A stretch of 5,857 nt of DNA from JAJPXI01 sp045595705 (GCA_045595705.1 JAZOBA010000129.1:1-5857); one strand, 5' to 3'. Numbered from the stretch's first letter, positions 1-5,636 are shown. Notes: generated by a model not told the origin, from the letters alone. Program-made: numbers and translations.

Positions 1-153
1 AATATTTCAAGCCAGTATTTGTATGCTGATTTATTCCACCAGCAAAGTTAATAACTTAATACGAAAAAAGAATTTCTTCTCAAATAACTAACCAATATTC
101 AAGAGTCACACTGATCAAACAATATCACTGAGAGATGGAAAGTTATGATATAC
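1..153 (-). other. Start of the next intron of the plant gene, no exon seen
   Basis: On the minus strand this continues from the GT donor at 153-152 that follows the third aminopeptidase exon and runs off the window. It is very AT-rich. The next expected exon, which would begin with the VVDLATLTGA block, is not found in any frame, so the intron is longer than 153 bases here. Confidence 0.6.
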
Positions 154-658
154 CTTGTCGACACCCTGGTTACAAGCATATACCAACACGTCTGCCTTCA
201 GCATCAGTGTTATTGACCTGTAAGAAAAAATTGAAGCAAACACAGCATTGTAGTGCTTGTAGTACTACCACCGTCGCCTTTGCATCAATAGTATGACAAG
301 CAATTCTGACAACCATACCTCAATGGTCTTTCCATTGGAAGCTGTCACAATATCTCCAGGCCTCATACCTGTTCCACTTATCATATTCCCACAAGCTGCA
401 GCAATGAAATGAACCTGCAAGAATAACCACTTCGTAATCCATACGGTGCAAAACTGATAAAGAGAAAACATGGCAAATAGGTCAAGTATCCATTTCCCCA
501 CAGCAGAAACACAACAGAAGGAGTGATTTACCTCTACACCAGAAGGTTTGATTTGACCAACGGCTTTTGCTGCACCCAATACAGCTGCTGAACCTCCCAT
601 ATCTTTTTTCATAAGCTCAATTGAACAAATAGGTCCTATCTTGATGTTGTAGCCACTA
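154..658 (-). pseudogene. Plant-type M17 leucine aminopeptidase fragment, three exons, frameshifted
   Basis: Minus-strand exons at 658-532, 414-319 and 217-154 encode consecutive pieces of a plant cytosolic/plastid leucine aminopeptidase, a two-metal enzyme that removes N-terminal residues. Exon 1 gives SGYNIKIGP and KKDMGGSAAVLGAAKAVGQ, exon 2 gives GNMISGTGMRPGDIVTASNG, and exon 3 gives VNNTDAEGR. In M17 enzymes the YNIK lysine is catalytic, the DMGG aspartate binds metal, and NTDAEGR supplies two metal ligands and the catalytic arginine. Introns 531-415 (117 bases) and 318-218 (101 bases) start GT and end AG; exon 3 is followed by a GT donor at 153-152. Exon 3 is 64 bases where the family pattern predicts 78 (26 codons). 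The missing 14 bases would encode LTLA and cause a frameshift into TAA. Several usually conserved residues also differ (FDMGG reads KDMGG, ACEN reads ACGN). I call it a decayed or mis-sequenced copy. Flanking exons are absent from the window. Identity is from motif memory, not a search. Confidence 0.85.
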
Positions 659-772
659 CTGAAAACATAAGAGATACAAAACAATTAAGGCGAGTCCCAA
701 AATTTTGAATTTACATCACAAAAGTACCAAACCAAGGCCTTCAGAACTTCAATTTCTAAAGTTATGATTTGT
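659..772. other. Plant intron running into the plant/bacterium junction
   Basis: On the minus strand the part next to 659 is the 3' end of an intron, with a pyrimidine-rich tract and AG acceptor (659-660) before the first aminopeptidase exon. The preceding exon, which should end in the KGLTFD block, is not present. By 773 the sequence is a bacterial ribosome binding site followed by a GC-rich gene. The change of origin must lie in between, but both sides are AT-rich and I cannot place it to the base. I see no inverted or direct repeats marking it. Confidence 0.65.
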
Positions 773-778
773 GAGGAG
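773..778 (+). promoter_or_regulatory. Ribosome binding site fixing the EcsC-family start
   Basis: GAGGAG lies 7 bases before the ATG at 786. This selects ATG 786 over the in-frame GTG at 771, which overlaps the site itself. It is also the first clearly bacterial signal in the window. Confidence 0.8.
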
Positions 779-785
779 TCACAGT

Positions 786-1586
786 ATGTCAGGAAATTAT
801 TATGATCGGCAACTGAATGAAGTTTACTTCCGTGAGATCGAACTGTTCGCCAACTGTGCCGAGGAGGACGCACCGACCACCGGTCTGATGGCCAAGGTGG
901 AGGCCCGCATCCCGCCCAAACTGGTGGACAGCATGGACGAGGCCTTTTATCTGGCCTTTCAGGTGCTGTTTGAAAAGGGAACCCGCCTGCTGCGGCTGAC
1001 CTTTTCAGAAAAGCGTCTGCGCGGCGAGCGGTTTATCCGGGAATACTATCTGAAGCAGGACCCCAACGAAGAGCGGATCCTGTCCTTCCACAACAGCGCC
1101 CGGACAGGGGGCATTGTCAACACCGTGCTGGCCACGCTGGAGGGCTTTGTCATGGGCCTGTTCGGTATGGGTCTGCCTGATATTCCCGTTCTCATGTCCC
1201 TGCTTCTGCGCACGGTTTACACCACCGCCCTGCGCTACGGCTATCGGTTTGACAACCCCCGGGAGCGGTATTATATCCTGCTGGTGCTGTCGGCGGCGCT
1301 GGCAAAGGGCAGTGAACGCAAAGCCTATTCCGACCGGGCCGATCAGGTGGGTCACGCCCTTGATATGGACGAGCCGCTGCGATTTGATCTGGAGGAGCAG
1401 ATGCGCGAAACCTCCAAGGCGCTGGCCCGTTCCATGCTGGTGGTCAAATTCATTCAGACTACCTCCATCATCGGTGTGGTGGGCGGTGTGCAGAACTTCT
1501 CTGCCAGCCGCAAGGTGGCTACTATGGCAAACCTGAAGTATCAGAAGCGATTTTTGCTGCGCAAGAAGGCGGAAACGCAAATCTGA
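786..1586 (+). CDS. EcsC family protein
   Basis: This encodes 266 residues. The central region (about 108-170) is the hallmark of the EcsC family: a glycine-rich hydrophobic stretch, then GLPDIP at 129-134, a hydrophobic LLLRTVY segment, and YGYRFDNPRERYYIL at 151-165. A second hydrophobic glycine-rich stretch (about 216-236) follows, and the C terminus is strongly basic. EcsC is named after the third gene of the Bacillus ecs locus, whose first two genes encode an ABC transporter; the biochemical role of EcsC-family proteins is not established. No transporter genes are visible here. Instead it lies 40 bases upstream of uvrC with no terminator between them, so co-transcription is likely. I chose ATG 786 because of the GAGGAG site 7 bases upstream. 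The gene looks complete even though its upstream DNA is replaced by plant sequence. Family assignment is from recognised motifs; cellular function is unknown. Confidence 0.8.
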   Translation: MSGNYYDRQLNEVYFREIELFANCAEEDAPTTGLMAKVEARIPPKLVDSMDEAFYLAFQVLFEKGTRLLRLTFSEKRLRGERFIREYYLKQDPNEERILSFHNSARTGGIVNTVLATLEGFVMGLFGMGLPDIPVLMSLLLRTVYTTALRYGYRFDNPRERYYILLVLSAALAKGSERKAYSDRADQVGHALDMDEPLRFDLEEQMRETSKALARSMLVVKFIQTTSIIGVVGGVQNFSASRKVATMANLKYQKRFLLRKKAETQI

Positions 1587-1610
1587 CGCCCACATAGCGT
1601 GAATCGTCTG

Positions 1611-1618
1611 AAAGGAGG
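1611..1618 (+). promoter_or_regulatory. Ribosome binding site supporting a TTG start of uvrC
   Basis: AAAGGAGG, close to a perfect anti-16S match, ends 8 bases before TTG at 1627. No ATG or GTG sits at a suitable distance, and the protein beginning at TTG (MTLEELKDKAHSLPLKPGVY) matches the normal UvrC N terminus. Confidence 0.88.
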
Positions 1619-1626
1619 CGCGTGCC

Positions 1627-3480
1627 TTGACATTGGAAGAACTGAAAGACAAGGCTCATAGCCTTCCTTTGAAGCCGGGCGTCTATATTATGCAGGACGC
1701 CAAAAACAAGGTCATCTACGTGGGTAAGGCCAAGGCCCTGAAAAACCGGGTGTCCCAGTATTTTGCCAATCTGGCCTCCCATACCGAAAAGACCCGTGCC
1801 ATGGTCTCCCAGATCGACCATTTTGATGTGATCATCGCCGATTCCGAGTTTGAGGCGCTGGTGCTGGAAAATTCCCTCATCAAACGCCACAAGCCCCACT
1901 ATAATATTCTGTTGAAGGACGACAAGGGGTACCCCTATATCCGTCTTGCGGTCCATGAAGAGTATCCTGCCTTTTCTCTGTCCAACCGTATCGCCGACGA
2001 CGGCGCCCGCTACTTTGGACCCTACGGCGGACGGGGTGCCACGTGGGATATTGTGGACGCCCTGCGCTCGGCGCTGAAGCTGCCGTCCTGCAGCAAAAAA
2101 TTCCCCCGTGACATCGGCAAAGAGCGCCCCTGTCTGAACTGCCATCTGGGCAAATGCGCCGGCTGGTGCCGCCCAGAGATGGCCCGGGAGGACTACCGCG
2201 AGGCCATTGAGCAGGCTATCCGTCTGCTGGAGGGTAAGTTCAAAGAGGTGGGAGATGACCTGCTTGCCGAAATGGAGCGCGCCGCCGAAGACCTGCGCTT
2301 TGAGCGTGCCGCCGAACTGCGGGACCGCTACCGGGCCATCGAACTGCTGGGTAAGCGGCAGAAGGTGCTCGCCGGAAGTCTGGCCGACACCGACGTGGTG
2401 GGATTCCATCGGGGTGAGGCCAAAAGCTGCTTTGTGGTTCTCCACTTTGTGGACGGTGAACTGGCCGCCAAGGACTGGGAACTGGTGGAGACTCCCATGG
2501 AAGAGGAGGACGCCGAGGCGGTTTCCTCCCTTGTGGTGCAGTTTTATGCCTCGCGCAACCAGTTCCCGAAACAGATTTTGCTGCCCTGTGAGATTGAGGA
2601 CGAAGTGCCGCTGGGGCGTATGCTCAGTGAAAATGCCGGCCGCCGTGTCCATCTGATCACCCCCCAGCGCGGTGCCAAGATGGATCTGATCCGCCTTGCC
2701 AATACCAACGCCGTGGAGGAGGTAGAGCGTGCCACCACACGGGCCGAGCGCACCAACAAGCTGCTGGAACTGCTGGGTAAAACCCTGGGGTTGGAGGGAC
2801 CGCCCCATCGCATGGAGGCCTATGACATCTCCAACACCGGTGCCGATGACATTGTGGCATCCATGACGGTTTTTGTGGACGGCAAACCCCGCAAACGGGA
2901 TTACAAGCATTTTAAGATCCGCGGTCTGACCGGTCCGGATGATTACGCATCCATGGATCAGGTCATTACCCGCCGCTTTACCCACTATCGTGACGGTGAC
3001 GAGGGCTGGAGCGAAAAGCCCGACCTGCTGCTCATTGACGGCGGCAGTGTCCACGCCCACGTGGCCGAAACCGCGCTGCTGCAGCTGGATTTGACCGTCC
3101 CGGTGTTCGGCATGGTCAAGGATGACCGCCACCGCACCCGGGCGCTGGCCTCACCGGACGGCAGCGAGATCGGCATTCAGCACAATCAGGCCCTGTTTGC
3201 TCTGATCGGTACCATTCAGGAGGAGACCCACCGCTTTGCCATCGAGTTCAACCGCGCCCAGCACGGCAAAAAGGTGAAGGGCTCCACTCTGGACAACATT
3301 CCCGGCGTGGGTCCCAAGCGCCGCGCCGACCTGCTCAAGCACTTCAAGAGCATCAAAAACATCAAGACCGCCACGGTGGAGCAGCTTTCCGACGTGGTGG
3401 ACAAAAAGACCGCCGCCGCGGTCTATGGGTACTTCCGCAAAGAAGAAGCCGACACCACCCGGTACGGCTGGAGCGAATAA
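1627..3480 (+). CDS. uvrC: Excinuclease ABC subunit C (UvrC)
   Basis: UvrC is the dual nuclease of nucleotide excision repair, cutting the damaged strand 3' and 5' of the lesion after loading by UvrB. The 617-residue length is normal. The GIY-YIG domain (about 15-100) has GVY at 18-20, YVG at 31-33, and the expected catalytic residues Tyr31, Arg41 and Glu81. Cysteines 155, 169, 177 and 181 match the spacing pattern of the four that bind an iron-sulfur cluster in E. coli UvrC; Cys172 is an additional one. The UvrB-binding UVR helix pair spans about 205-241. The RNase H-like 5' nuclease domain shows YDISNTG (Asp400), PDDYASM (437-443), LLLIDGG (Asp471) and THRFAIEF (His535). Helix-hairpin-helix motifs for DNA binding occupy about 553-603, including IPGVGPKRRADLL. 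Translation starts at TTG with a strong ribosome site. No LexA-type operator is seen upstream. It sits between the EcsC-family gene and rsmD in an apparent operon. Confidence 0.98.
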   Translation: MTLEELKDKAHSLPLKPGVYIMQDAKNKVIYVGKAKALKNRVSQYFANLASHTEKTRAMVSQIDHFDVIIADSEFEALVLENSLIKRHKPHYNILLKDDKGYPYIRLAVHEEYPAFSLSNRIADDGARYFGPYGGRGATWDIVDALRSALKLPSCSKKFPRDIGKERPCLNCHLGKCAGWCRPEMAREDYREAIEQAIRLLEGKFKEVGDDLLAEMERAAEDLRFERAAELRDRYRAIELLGKRQKVLAGSLADTDVVGFHRGEAKSCFVVLHFVDGELAAKDWELVETPMEEEDAEAVSSLVVQFYASRNQFPKQILLPCEIEDEVPLGRMLSENAGRRVHLITPQRGAKMDLIRLANTNAVEEVERATTRAERTNKLLELLGKTLGLEGPPHRMEAYDISNTGADDIVASMTVFVDGKPRKRDYKHFKIRGLTGPDDYASMDQVITRRFTHYRDGDEGWSEKPDLLLIDGGSVHAHVAETALLQLDLTVPVFGMVKDDRHRTRALASPDGSEIGIQHNQALFALIGTIQEETHRFAIEFNRAQHGKKVKGSTLDNIPGVGPKRRADLLKHFKSIKNIKTATVEQLSDVVDKKTAAAVYGYFRKEEADTTRYGWSE

Positions 3481-3514
3481 TACAGCCCAATTCAAAGGAA
3501 AGAAGGAAACGAGT

Positions 3515-4060
3515 ATGCGTGTCATCTCCGGATCTGCCCGTGGCCGCCGTCTGAAGGAACTGCCCGGCATGGACACCCGCCCTACCACCGATCAGGTGAA
3601 GGAATCCATTTTCAATATCATTCAGTTTGACATCGAGGGCCGCAAGGTGCTCGACCTGTTCGCCGGCACCGGTCAGATGGGTATTGAGGCCCTGTCCCGG
3701 GGCGCCGACCACGCCACCTTTGTGGATCTGGCCCCTGCCGCCGCCAAGACCGTGCGGGAAAACGTGGAGCTGACCCGCTTTACCGAGAACGCCAAGGTGG
3801 TGCAGACCGATTGGCGGGCTTTTCTGACCTCCTGCCGGGACAAGTTCGACCTGATTTTTCTGGATCCGCCCTATCACACCGATCTGCTGGAAAAGGCCAT
3901 GGAGACCATCGCGGCAATTGACATCCTGTCGGAACATGGTATAATGGTCTGTGAAAGTCCGCTGGACAAGCAATTGCCCGAACTGGCGGCACCCTATGAA
4001 AAGGGGAAGGAATACCGATACGGCAAGATCAAAGTAACGCTGTACCGAAGAACGGTGTGA
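3515..4060 (+). CDS. rsmD: 16S rRNA (guanine(966)-N(2))-methyltransferase RsmD
   Basis: This encodes 181 residues, the usual length for RsmD (YlbH in Bacillus), which uses S-adenosylmethionine to methylate N2 of G966 in 16S rRNA during 30S assembly. Family landmarks appear in order: RVISGSARGRRL at 2-13, TRPTTDQVKESIFN at 21-34, the SAM-binding motif VLDLFAGTGQMGIEALSRGA at 45-64, an acidic residue at the end of the second strand (VD at 70-71), and the catalytic DPPY at 117-120. The reading frame is open further upstream to 3425, overlapping uvrC, but ATG 3515 is preferred because MRVISG is the family N terminus and AAGGAA lies 6 bases before it. It follows uvrC after 34 bases and precedes coaD by 7. 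The rsmD-coaD pairing is widely conserved in Gram-positive bacteria. Its 3' third contains a consensus-like promoter, listed separately. Confidence 0.96.
   Translation: MRVISGSARGRRLKELPGMDTRPTTDQVKESIFNIIQFDIEGRKVLDLFAGTGQMGIEALSRGADHATFVDLAPAAAKTVRENVELTRFTENAKVVQTDWRAFLTSCRDKFDLIFLDPPYHTDLLEKAMETIAAIDILSEHGIMVCESPLDKQLPELAAPYEKGKEYRYGKIKVTLYRRTV
3918..3945 (+). promoter_or_regulatory. Near-perfect sigma-A promoter inside rsmD, reading toward coaD
   Basis: TTGACA at 3918-3923, a 16-base spacer and TATAAT at 3940-3945 are both exact consensus hexamers, and TGG just before TATAAT makes an extended -10. Transcription would start near 3952, giving a leader of roughly 115 bases before the coaD ATG at 4068. 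The -10 box requires the isoleucine codon ATA at 3941-3943, the only ATA I find in the bacterial genes of this window. This is read from the sequence; activity is inferred. Confidence 0.65.
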
Positions 4061-4067
4061 AGCCTCC

Positions 4068-4565
4068 ATGAAAATTGCAATCTATCCCGGCAGTTTTGAC
4101 CCGGTGACGCTGGGCCATCTGAATGTCATCAAGCGTGCCGGACAGGCCTTTGACAAGGTCATCGTCTGCGTCATGGTCAACTCGGAAAAGAACGGCGGTC
4201 TGTTCACCCCCGATGAACGTGTGGACATGCTCCGCCGCACCACGTCCCATTTGCCGAATGTGGAAATCGACCAGTCCGCCGAACTGGTGGCCGATTATGC
4301 CCGCCGCAAAGGGGCCCGGGTTCTGGTCAAGGGTCTGCGCGCCGTCTCCGACTTCGAAAAGGAAGTGCAGATGGCCATCATTAACCGCAAACTCTATCAC
4401 AATCTGGACACCTTCTTTATTCCGTCCAGTGAGAAGTATACCTATCTCAGCTCCACCGTGGTCAAAGAAATGGCCCGGTACGGCGCTGATCTGACCGATT
4501 TTGTCCCCCGCGAGATCATCGCGGAGGTTCATGCCAAATTTAAGAAGAAAGAGGAGGAATCCTGA
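4068..4565 (+). CDS. coaD: Pantetheine-phosphate adenylyltransferase (CoaD, PPAT)
   Basis: CoaD transfers AMP from ATP to 4'-phosphopantetheine, giving dephospho-CoA, the penultimate step of coenzyme A synthesis in the cytoplasm. The 165-residue protein is slightly longer than the E. coli enzyme because of a charged C-terminal tail (KFKKKEEES). The nucleotidyltransferase signature GSFDPVTLGH covers 8-17, with the TxGH element at 14-17. Other family blocks are FTPDERVDML (46-55), VKGLRAVSDFE (87-97, Arg91 conserved) and the C-terminal YLSSTVVKEMA (126-136), equivalent to the ISSS.VKE motif. The start follows the rsmD stop by 7 bases and has only a weak ribosome site, suggesting coupling to rsmD translation. 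The promoter at 3918-3945 could also supply coaD transcripts. Its stop overlaps the next start by one base (TGATG). Confidence 0.98.
   Translation: MKIAIYPGSFDPVTLGHLNVIKRAGQAFDKVIVCVMVNSEKNGGLFTPDERVDMLRRTTSHLPNVEIDQSAELVADYARRKGARVLVKGLRAVSDFEKEVQMAIINRKLYHNLDTFFIPSSEKYTYLSSTVVKEMARYGADLTDFVPREIIAEVHAKFKKKEEES
4552..4557 (+). promoter_or_regulatory. Ribosome binding site inside the end of coaD
   Basis: AGGAGG lies 7 bases before the ATG at 4565 and is read within coaD as part of its glutamate-rich tail. It fixes the start of the coiled-coil gene, so that gene does not depend only on translational coupling. Confidence 0.85.
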
Positions 4566-5131
4566 TGGCCAGCGGTGTGGAAGAATTGTTGGATATCCTG
4601 TTTGAAATGATCGATGAGGCAAAGGGCGTACCCCTGAGTTCCGACAAGTGTATGATCGAGCGTGACCGTGCACTGGACCTGTTGGACGATATCCGCGCAC
4701 AGTTCCCCATGGAGCTGAAAGAGGCCAAGAAGCTGCTGGCTGCCCGGGCTGAGTACATCGCCAGTGCCAATCGGGAGGCCGAACTCATCAAGAAGCAGGC
4801 CGAGGACGAGGCCCATCGGATTCTGGACGGCAACGAACTGGTCCAGCAGGCCCGTCAGAAGAGCGCCGATATGATCCGTGTGGCTGAGGAGCGCTGCAAC
4901 GAACTGCAGCGTGTGGCCGAGGAGCGCTGCCGTGAGCTGCGCCGCGCCGCCAACGAGTACTGCGAAGACGCTCTGCGTCGTACCGAGGAGGCCGTGGCCG
5001 AGGCCCATGAGGAGATCAAGCAGTCCTGCATCCGGTTCCGCGTGGCTGCCGGTGCCGAGATGGAGGAGGCTCCTGCGGCCGAACCCAAGACCCGCAACTT
5101 TTACGACGCCGAAGCCGACGGCGGTATCTAA
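4565..5131 (+). CDS. Conserved clostridial coiled-coil protein of the coaD neighbourhood
   Basis: This encodes 188 residues, highly charged, with no signal peptide or membrane segment. The N-terminal part (about 1-60) has a short helical segment, a PLSSDK turn (23-28) and then RDRALDLLDDIRAQFPMELKEA (33-54). This resembles the small proteins next to coaD in many Clostridia, which databases often label 'ATPase' or ATP synthase B-like; I see no Walker motif to justify the first label. Residues about 60-160 form a long helix. Within it, 105-115 (RVAEERCNELQ), 116-126 (RVAEERCRELR), 127-137 (RAANEYCEDAL) and roughly 138-148 form 11-residue repeats with a cysteine at position 7 of the first three. 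Hendecads suggest a shallow right-handed coiled coil, as in F-type ATPase stalks. The tail (161-188) is Ala/Glu-rich and probably disordered. It overlaps coaD by one base and is followed by a terminator. Function is unknown; a DivIVA-like or scaffold role is speculation. Confidence 0.85.
   Translation: MASGVEELLDILFEMIDEAKGVPLSSDKCMIERDRALDLLDDIRAQFPMELKEAKKLLAARAEYIASANREAELIKKQAEDEAHRILDGNELVQQARQKSADMIRVAEERCNELQRVAEERCRELRRAANEYCEDALRRTEEAVAEAHEEIKQSCIRFRVAAGAEMEEAPAAEPKTRNFYDAEADGGI
4877..5008 (+). repeat. 33-base tandem repeat encoding 11-residue hendecads
   Basis: Units start at 4877, 4910, 4943 and 4976. The first two are near-identical at both DNA and protein level (RVAEERC followed by a charged helix turn). 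The third and fourth are diverged but keep the leading arginine and the period. This indicates internal duplication within the coiled-coil gene. Confidence 0.75.
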
Positions 5132-5140
5132 GTAAAAATG

Positions 5141-5175
5141 AAACGCCATTCCGCACACGCGGAATGGCGTTTTTT
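5141..5175. terminator. Strong intrinsic terminator, probably bidirectional
   Basis: A perfect 14-base-pair stem (5141-5154 with 5159-5172, core ACGCCATTCCGC) closes on the four-base loop ACAC and runs into TTTTTT at 5170-5175, ten bases after the stop of the coiled-coil gene. Read on the minus strand, the hairpin is followed by TTTCATTTTTA, so it can also end the convergent membrane-protein transcript whose stop is at 5186. Confidence 0.94.
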
Positions 5176-5185
5176 GTTGCAATGA

Positions 5186-5509
5186 TCACATCCCGGTCAG
5201 ACCCAGAATGAACAGGCCCACCGACAGGGCGGTGCAAAGAATCCAGCTGACCCAGCGGGAAAACAGTTCCATGGGGGAGGGGATGGCAGTTTTGGGGTCA
5301 GCCACCTTTCTGCGGATCTTGTGCTGGAACATCTCTTCGGCGTACAGGACTGAAATGACGTTGACCAGACACAGAAAAACGCCGCAGATCAGAACATTGA
5401 CATTGCCTTGCAATGCAATGTACAGGATGATTGCCGCAACGATCAGGACGGCCTGCAGCAGGCAGACGGTTTTTTTGCCCGGATTCAGCTTGAGCCATTT
5501 TTGTTTCAT
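5186..5509 (-). CDS. Small membrane protein of unknown function, three predicted helices
   Basis: This encodes 107 residues. I do not recognise the family. The N terminus is basic (MKQKWLKLNPGKK), followed by hydrophobic segments at about 14-33, 37-57 and 86-105. A charged loop (60-80, including FQHKIRRKVADPK) lies between the second and third. By the positive-inside rule the N terminus and this loop would be cytoplasmic, leaving a short tail outside. The frame is open well upstream, but ATG 5509 is chosen because a perfect AAGGAGGT lies 6 bases before it and a sigma-A-like promoter precedes that. The plus-strand frame opposite it lacks such signals. It is convergent with the coiled-coil gene, shares its terminator, and is divergent from the ylbJ-type gene. 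It stands alone as a single-gene unit, so context says little about its role. Confidence 0.8.
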   Translation of the reverse strand: MKQKWLKLNPGKKTVCLLQAVLIVAAIILYIALQGNVNVLICGVFLCLVNVISVLYAEEMFQHKIRRKVADPKTAIPSPMELFSRWVSWILCTALSVGLFILGLTGM

Positions 5510-5515
5510 AGGGGG

Positions 5516-5523
5516 ACCTCCTT
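5516..5523 (-). promoter_or_regulatory. Perfect ribosome binding site for the small membrane protein
   Basis: On the minus strand this reads AAGGAGGT, fully complementary to the 16S rRNA 3' end, 6 bases before the ATG at 5509. It decides the start against upstream in-frame candidates. Confidence 0.9.
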
Positions 5524-5549
5524 GCGGTTTGGTGGGATCTCCTGAAAAA

Positions 5550-5578
5550 ATTTTACTCGATATAGCGGGGGAAATCAA
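5550..5578 (-). promoter_or_regulatory. Sigma-A-like promoter for the small membrane protein
   Basis: On the minus strand, TTGATT (5578-5573) is followed by a 17-base spacer and TAAAAT (5555-5550): 4/6 and 5/6 matches to consensus at the ideal spacing. Transcription would start near 5543, leaving a leader of about 33 bases that contains the ribosome site. Confidence 0.6.
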
Positions 5579-5605
5579 GATAGAAAAGGTTACAAAACCC
5601 CGCAC

Positions 5606-5636
5606 GGCATAGGACGACCCTCCGGATGCATACGCT
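5606..5636 (+). promoter_or_regulatory. Possible sigma-E (sporulation) promoter for the ylbJ-type gene
   Basis: GGCATAGG at 5606-5613 and CATACGCT at 5629-5636, separated by 15 bases, resemble the Bacillus sigma-E pattern (ATA-centred -35, CATACAnT -10). Bacillus ylbJ/spoVV is a known sigma-E gene. Transcription would start near 5642, giving a leader of about 16 bases. No sigma-A-like pair stands out in the same direction. Confidence 0.5.

Noticed and set aside
740..768. TTCAGA, 17 bases, TATGAT resembling a promoter before the EcsC-family gene
   Set aside because: The transcript start would fall on the ribosome site at 773-778, and this DNA may be plant intron; any real promoter is probably lost at the junction.
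839..849. CGAACTGTTCG, resembling a Gram-positive LexA (SOS) box near the repair operon
   Set aside because: The half-sites are one base apart instead of the required four, and it lies inside the EcsC-family coding sequence.
685..873. Minus-strand frame of 62 codons across the junction
   Set aside because: It begins in the reverse of the EcsC-family gene and ends in plant intron sequence, so it is a product of the chimera.
1627..1632. TTGACA at the uvrC start codon as a -35 element
   Set aside because: No -10-like hexamer occurs 16-18 bases downstream; it is simply the TTG start followed by a Thr codon.
1522..3132. Long open frame of 536 codons on the minus strand opposite uvrC
   Set aside because: It is antisense to an unmistakable uvrC, has a low-complexity His/Gly/Gln-rich translation typical of the reverse of GC-rich codon use, and has no ribosome site.
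3362..4700. Two overlapping minus-strand frames opposite rsmD and coaD
   Set aside because: Both are shadows of conserved plus-strand genes, with no motifs or initiation signals.
4023..5176. Hairpins or repeats that might indicate CRISPR, riboswitch or mobile element ends
   Set aside because: The only strong hairpin is the terminator at 5141-5175, and the only tandem repeat is the coding hendecad repeat; no spacer-repeat pattern, transposase or terminal inverted repeats are present.
5208..5612. Plus-strand frame of 134 codons opposite the small membrane protein
   Set aside because: It has no ribosome site and no recognisable domains, and it lies across the promoter and perfect Shine-Dalgarno of the minus-strand gene.
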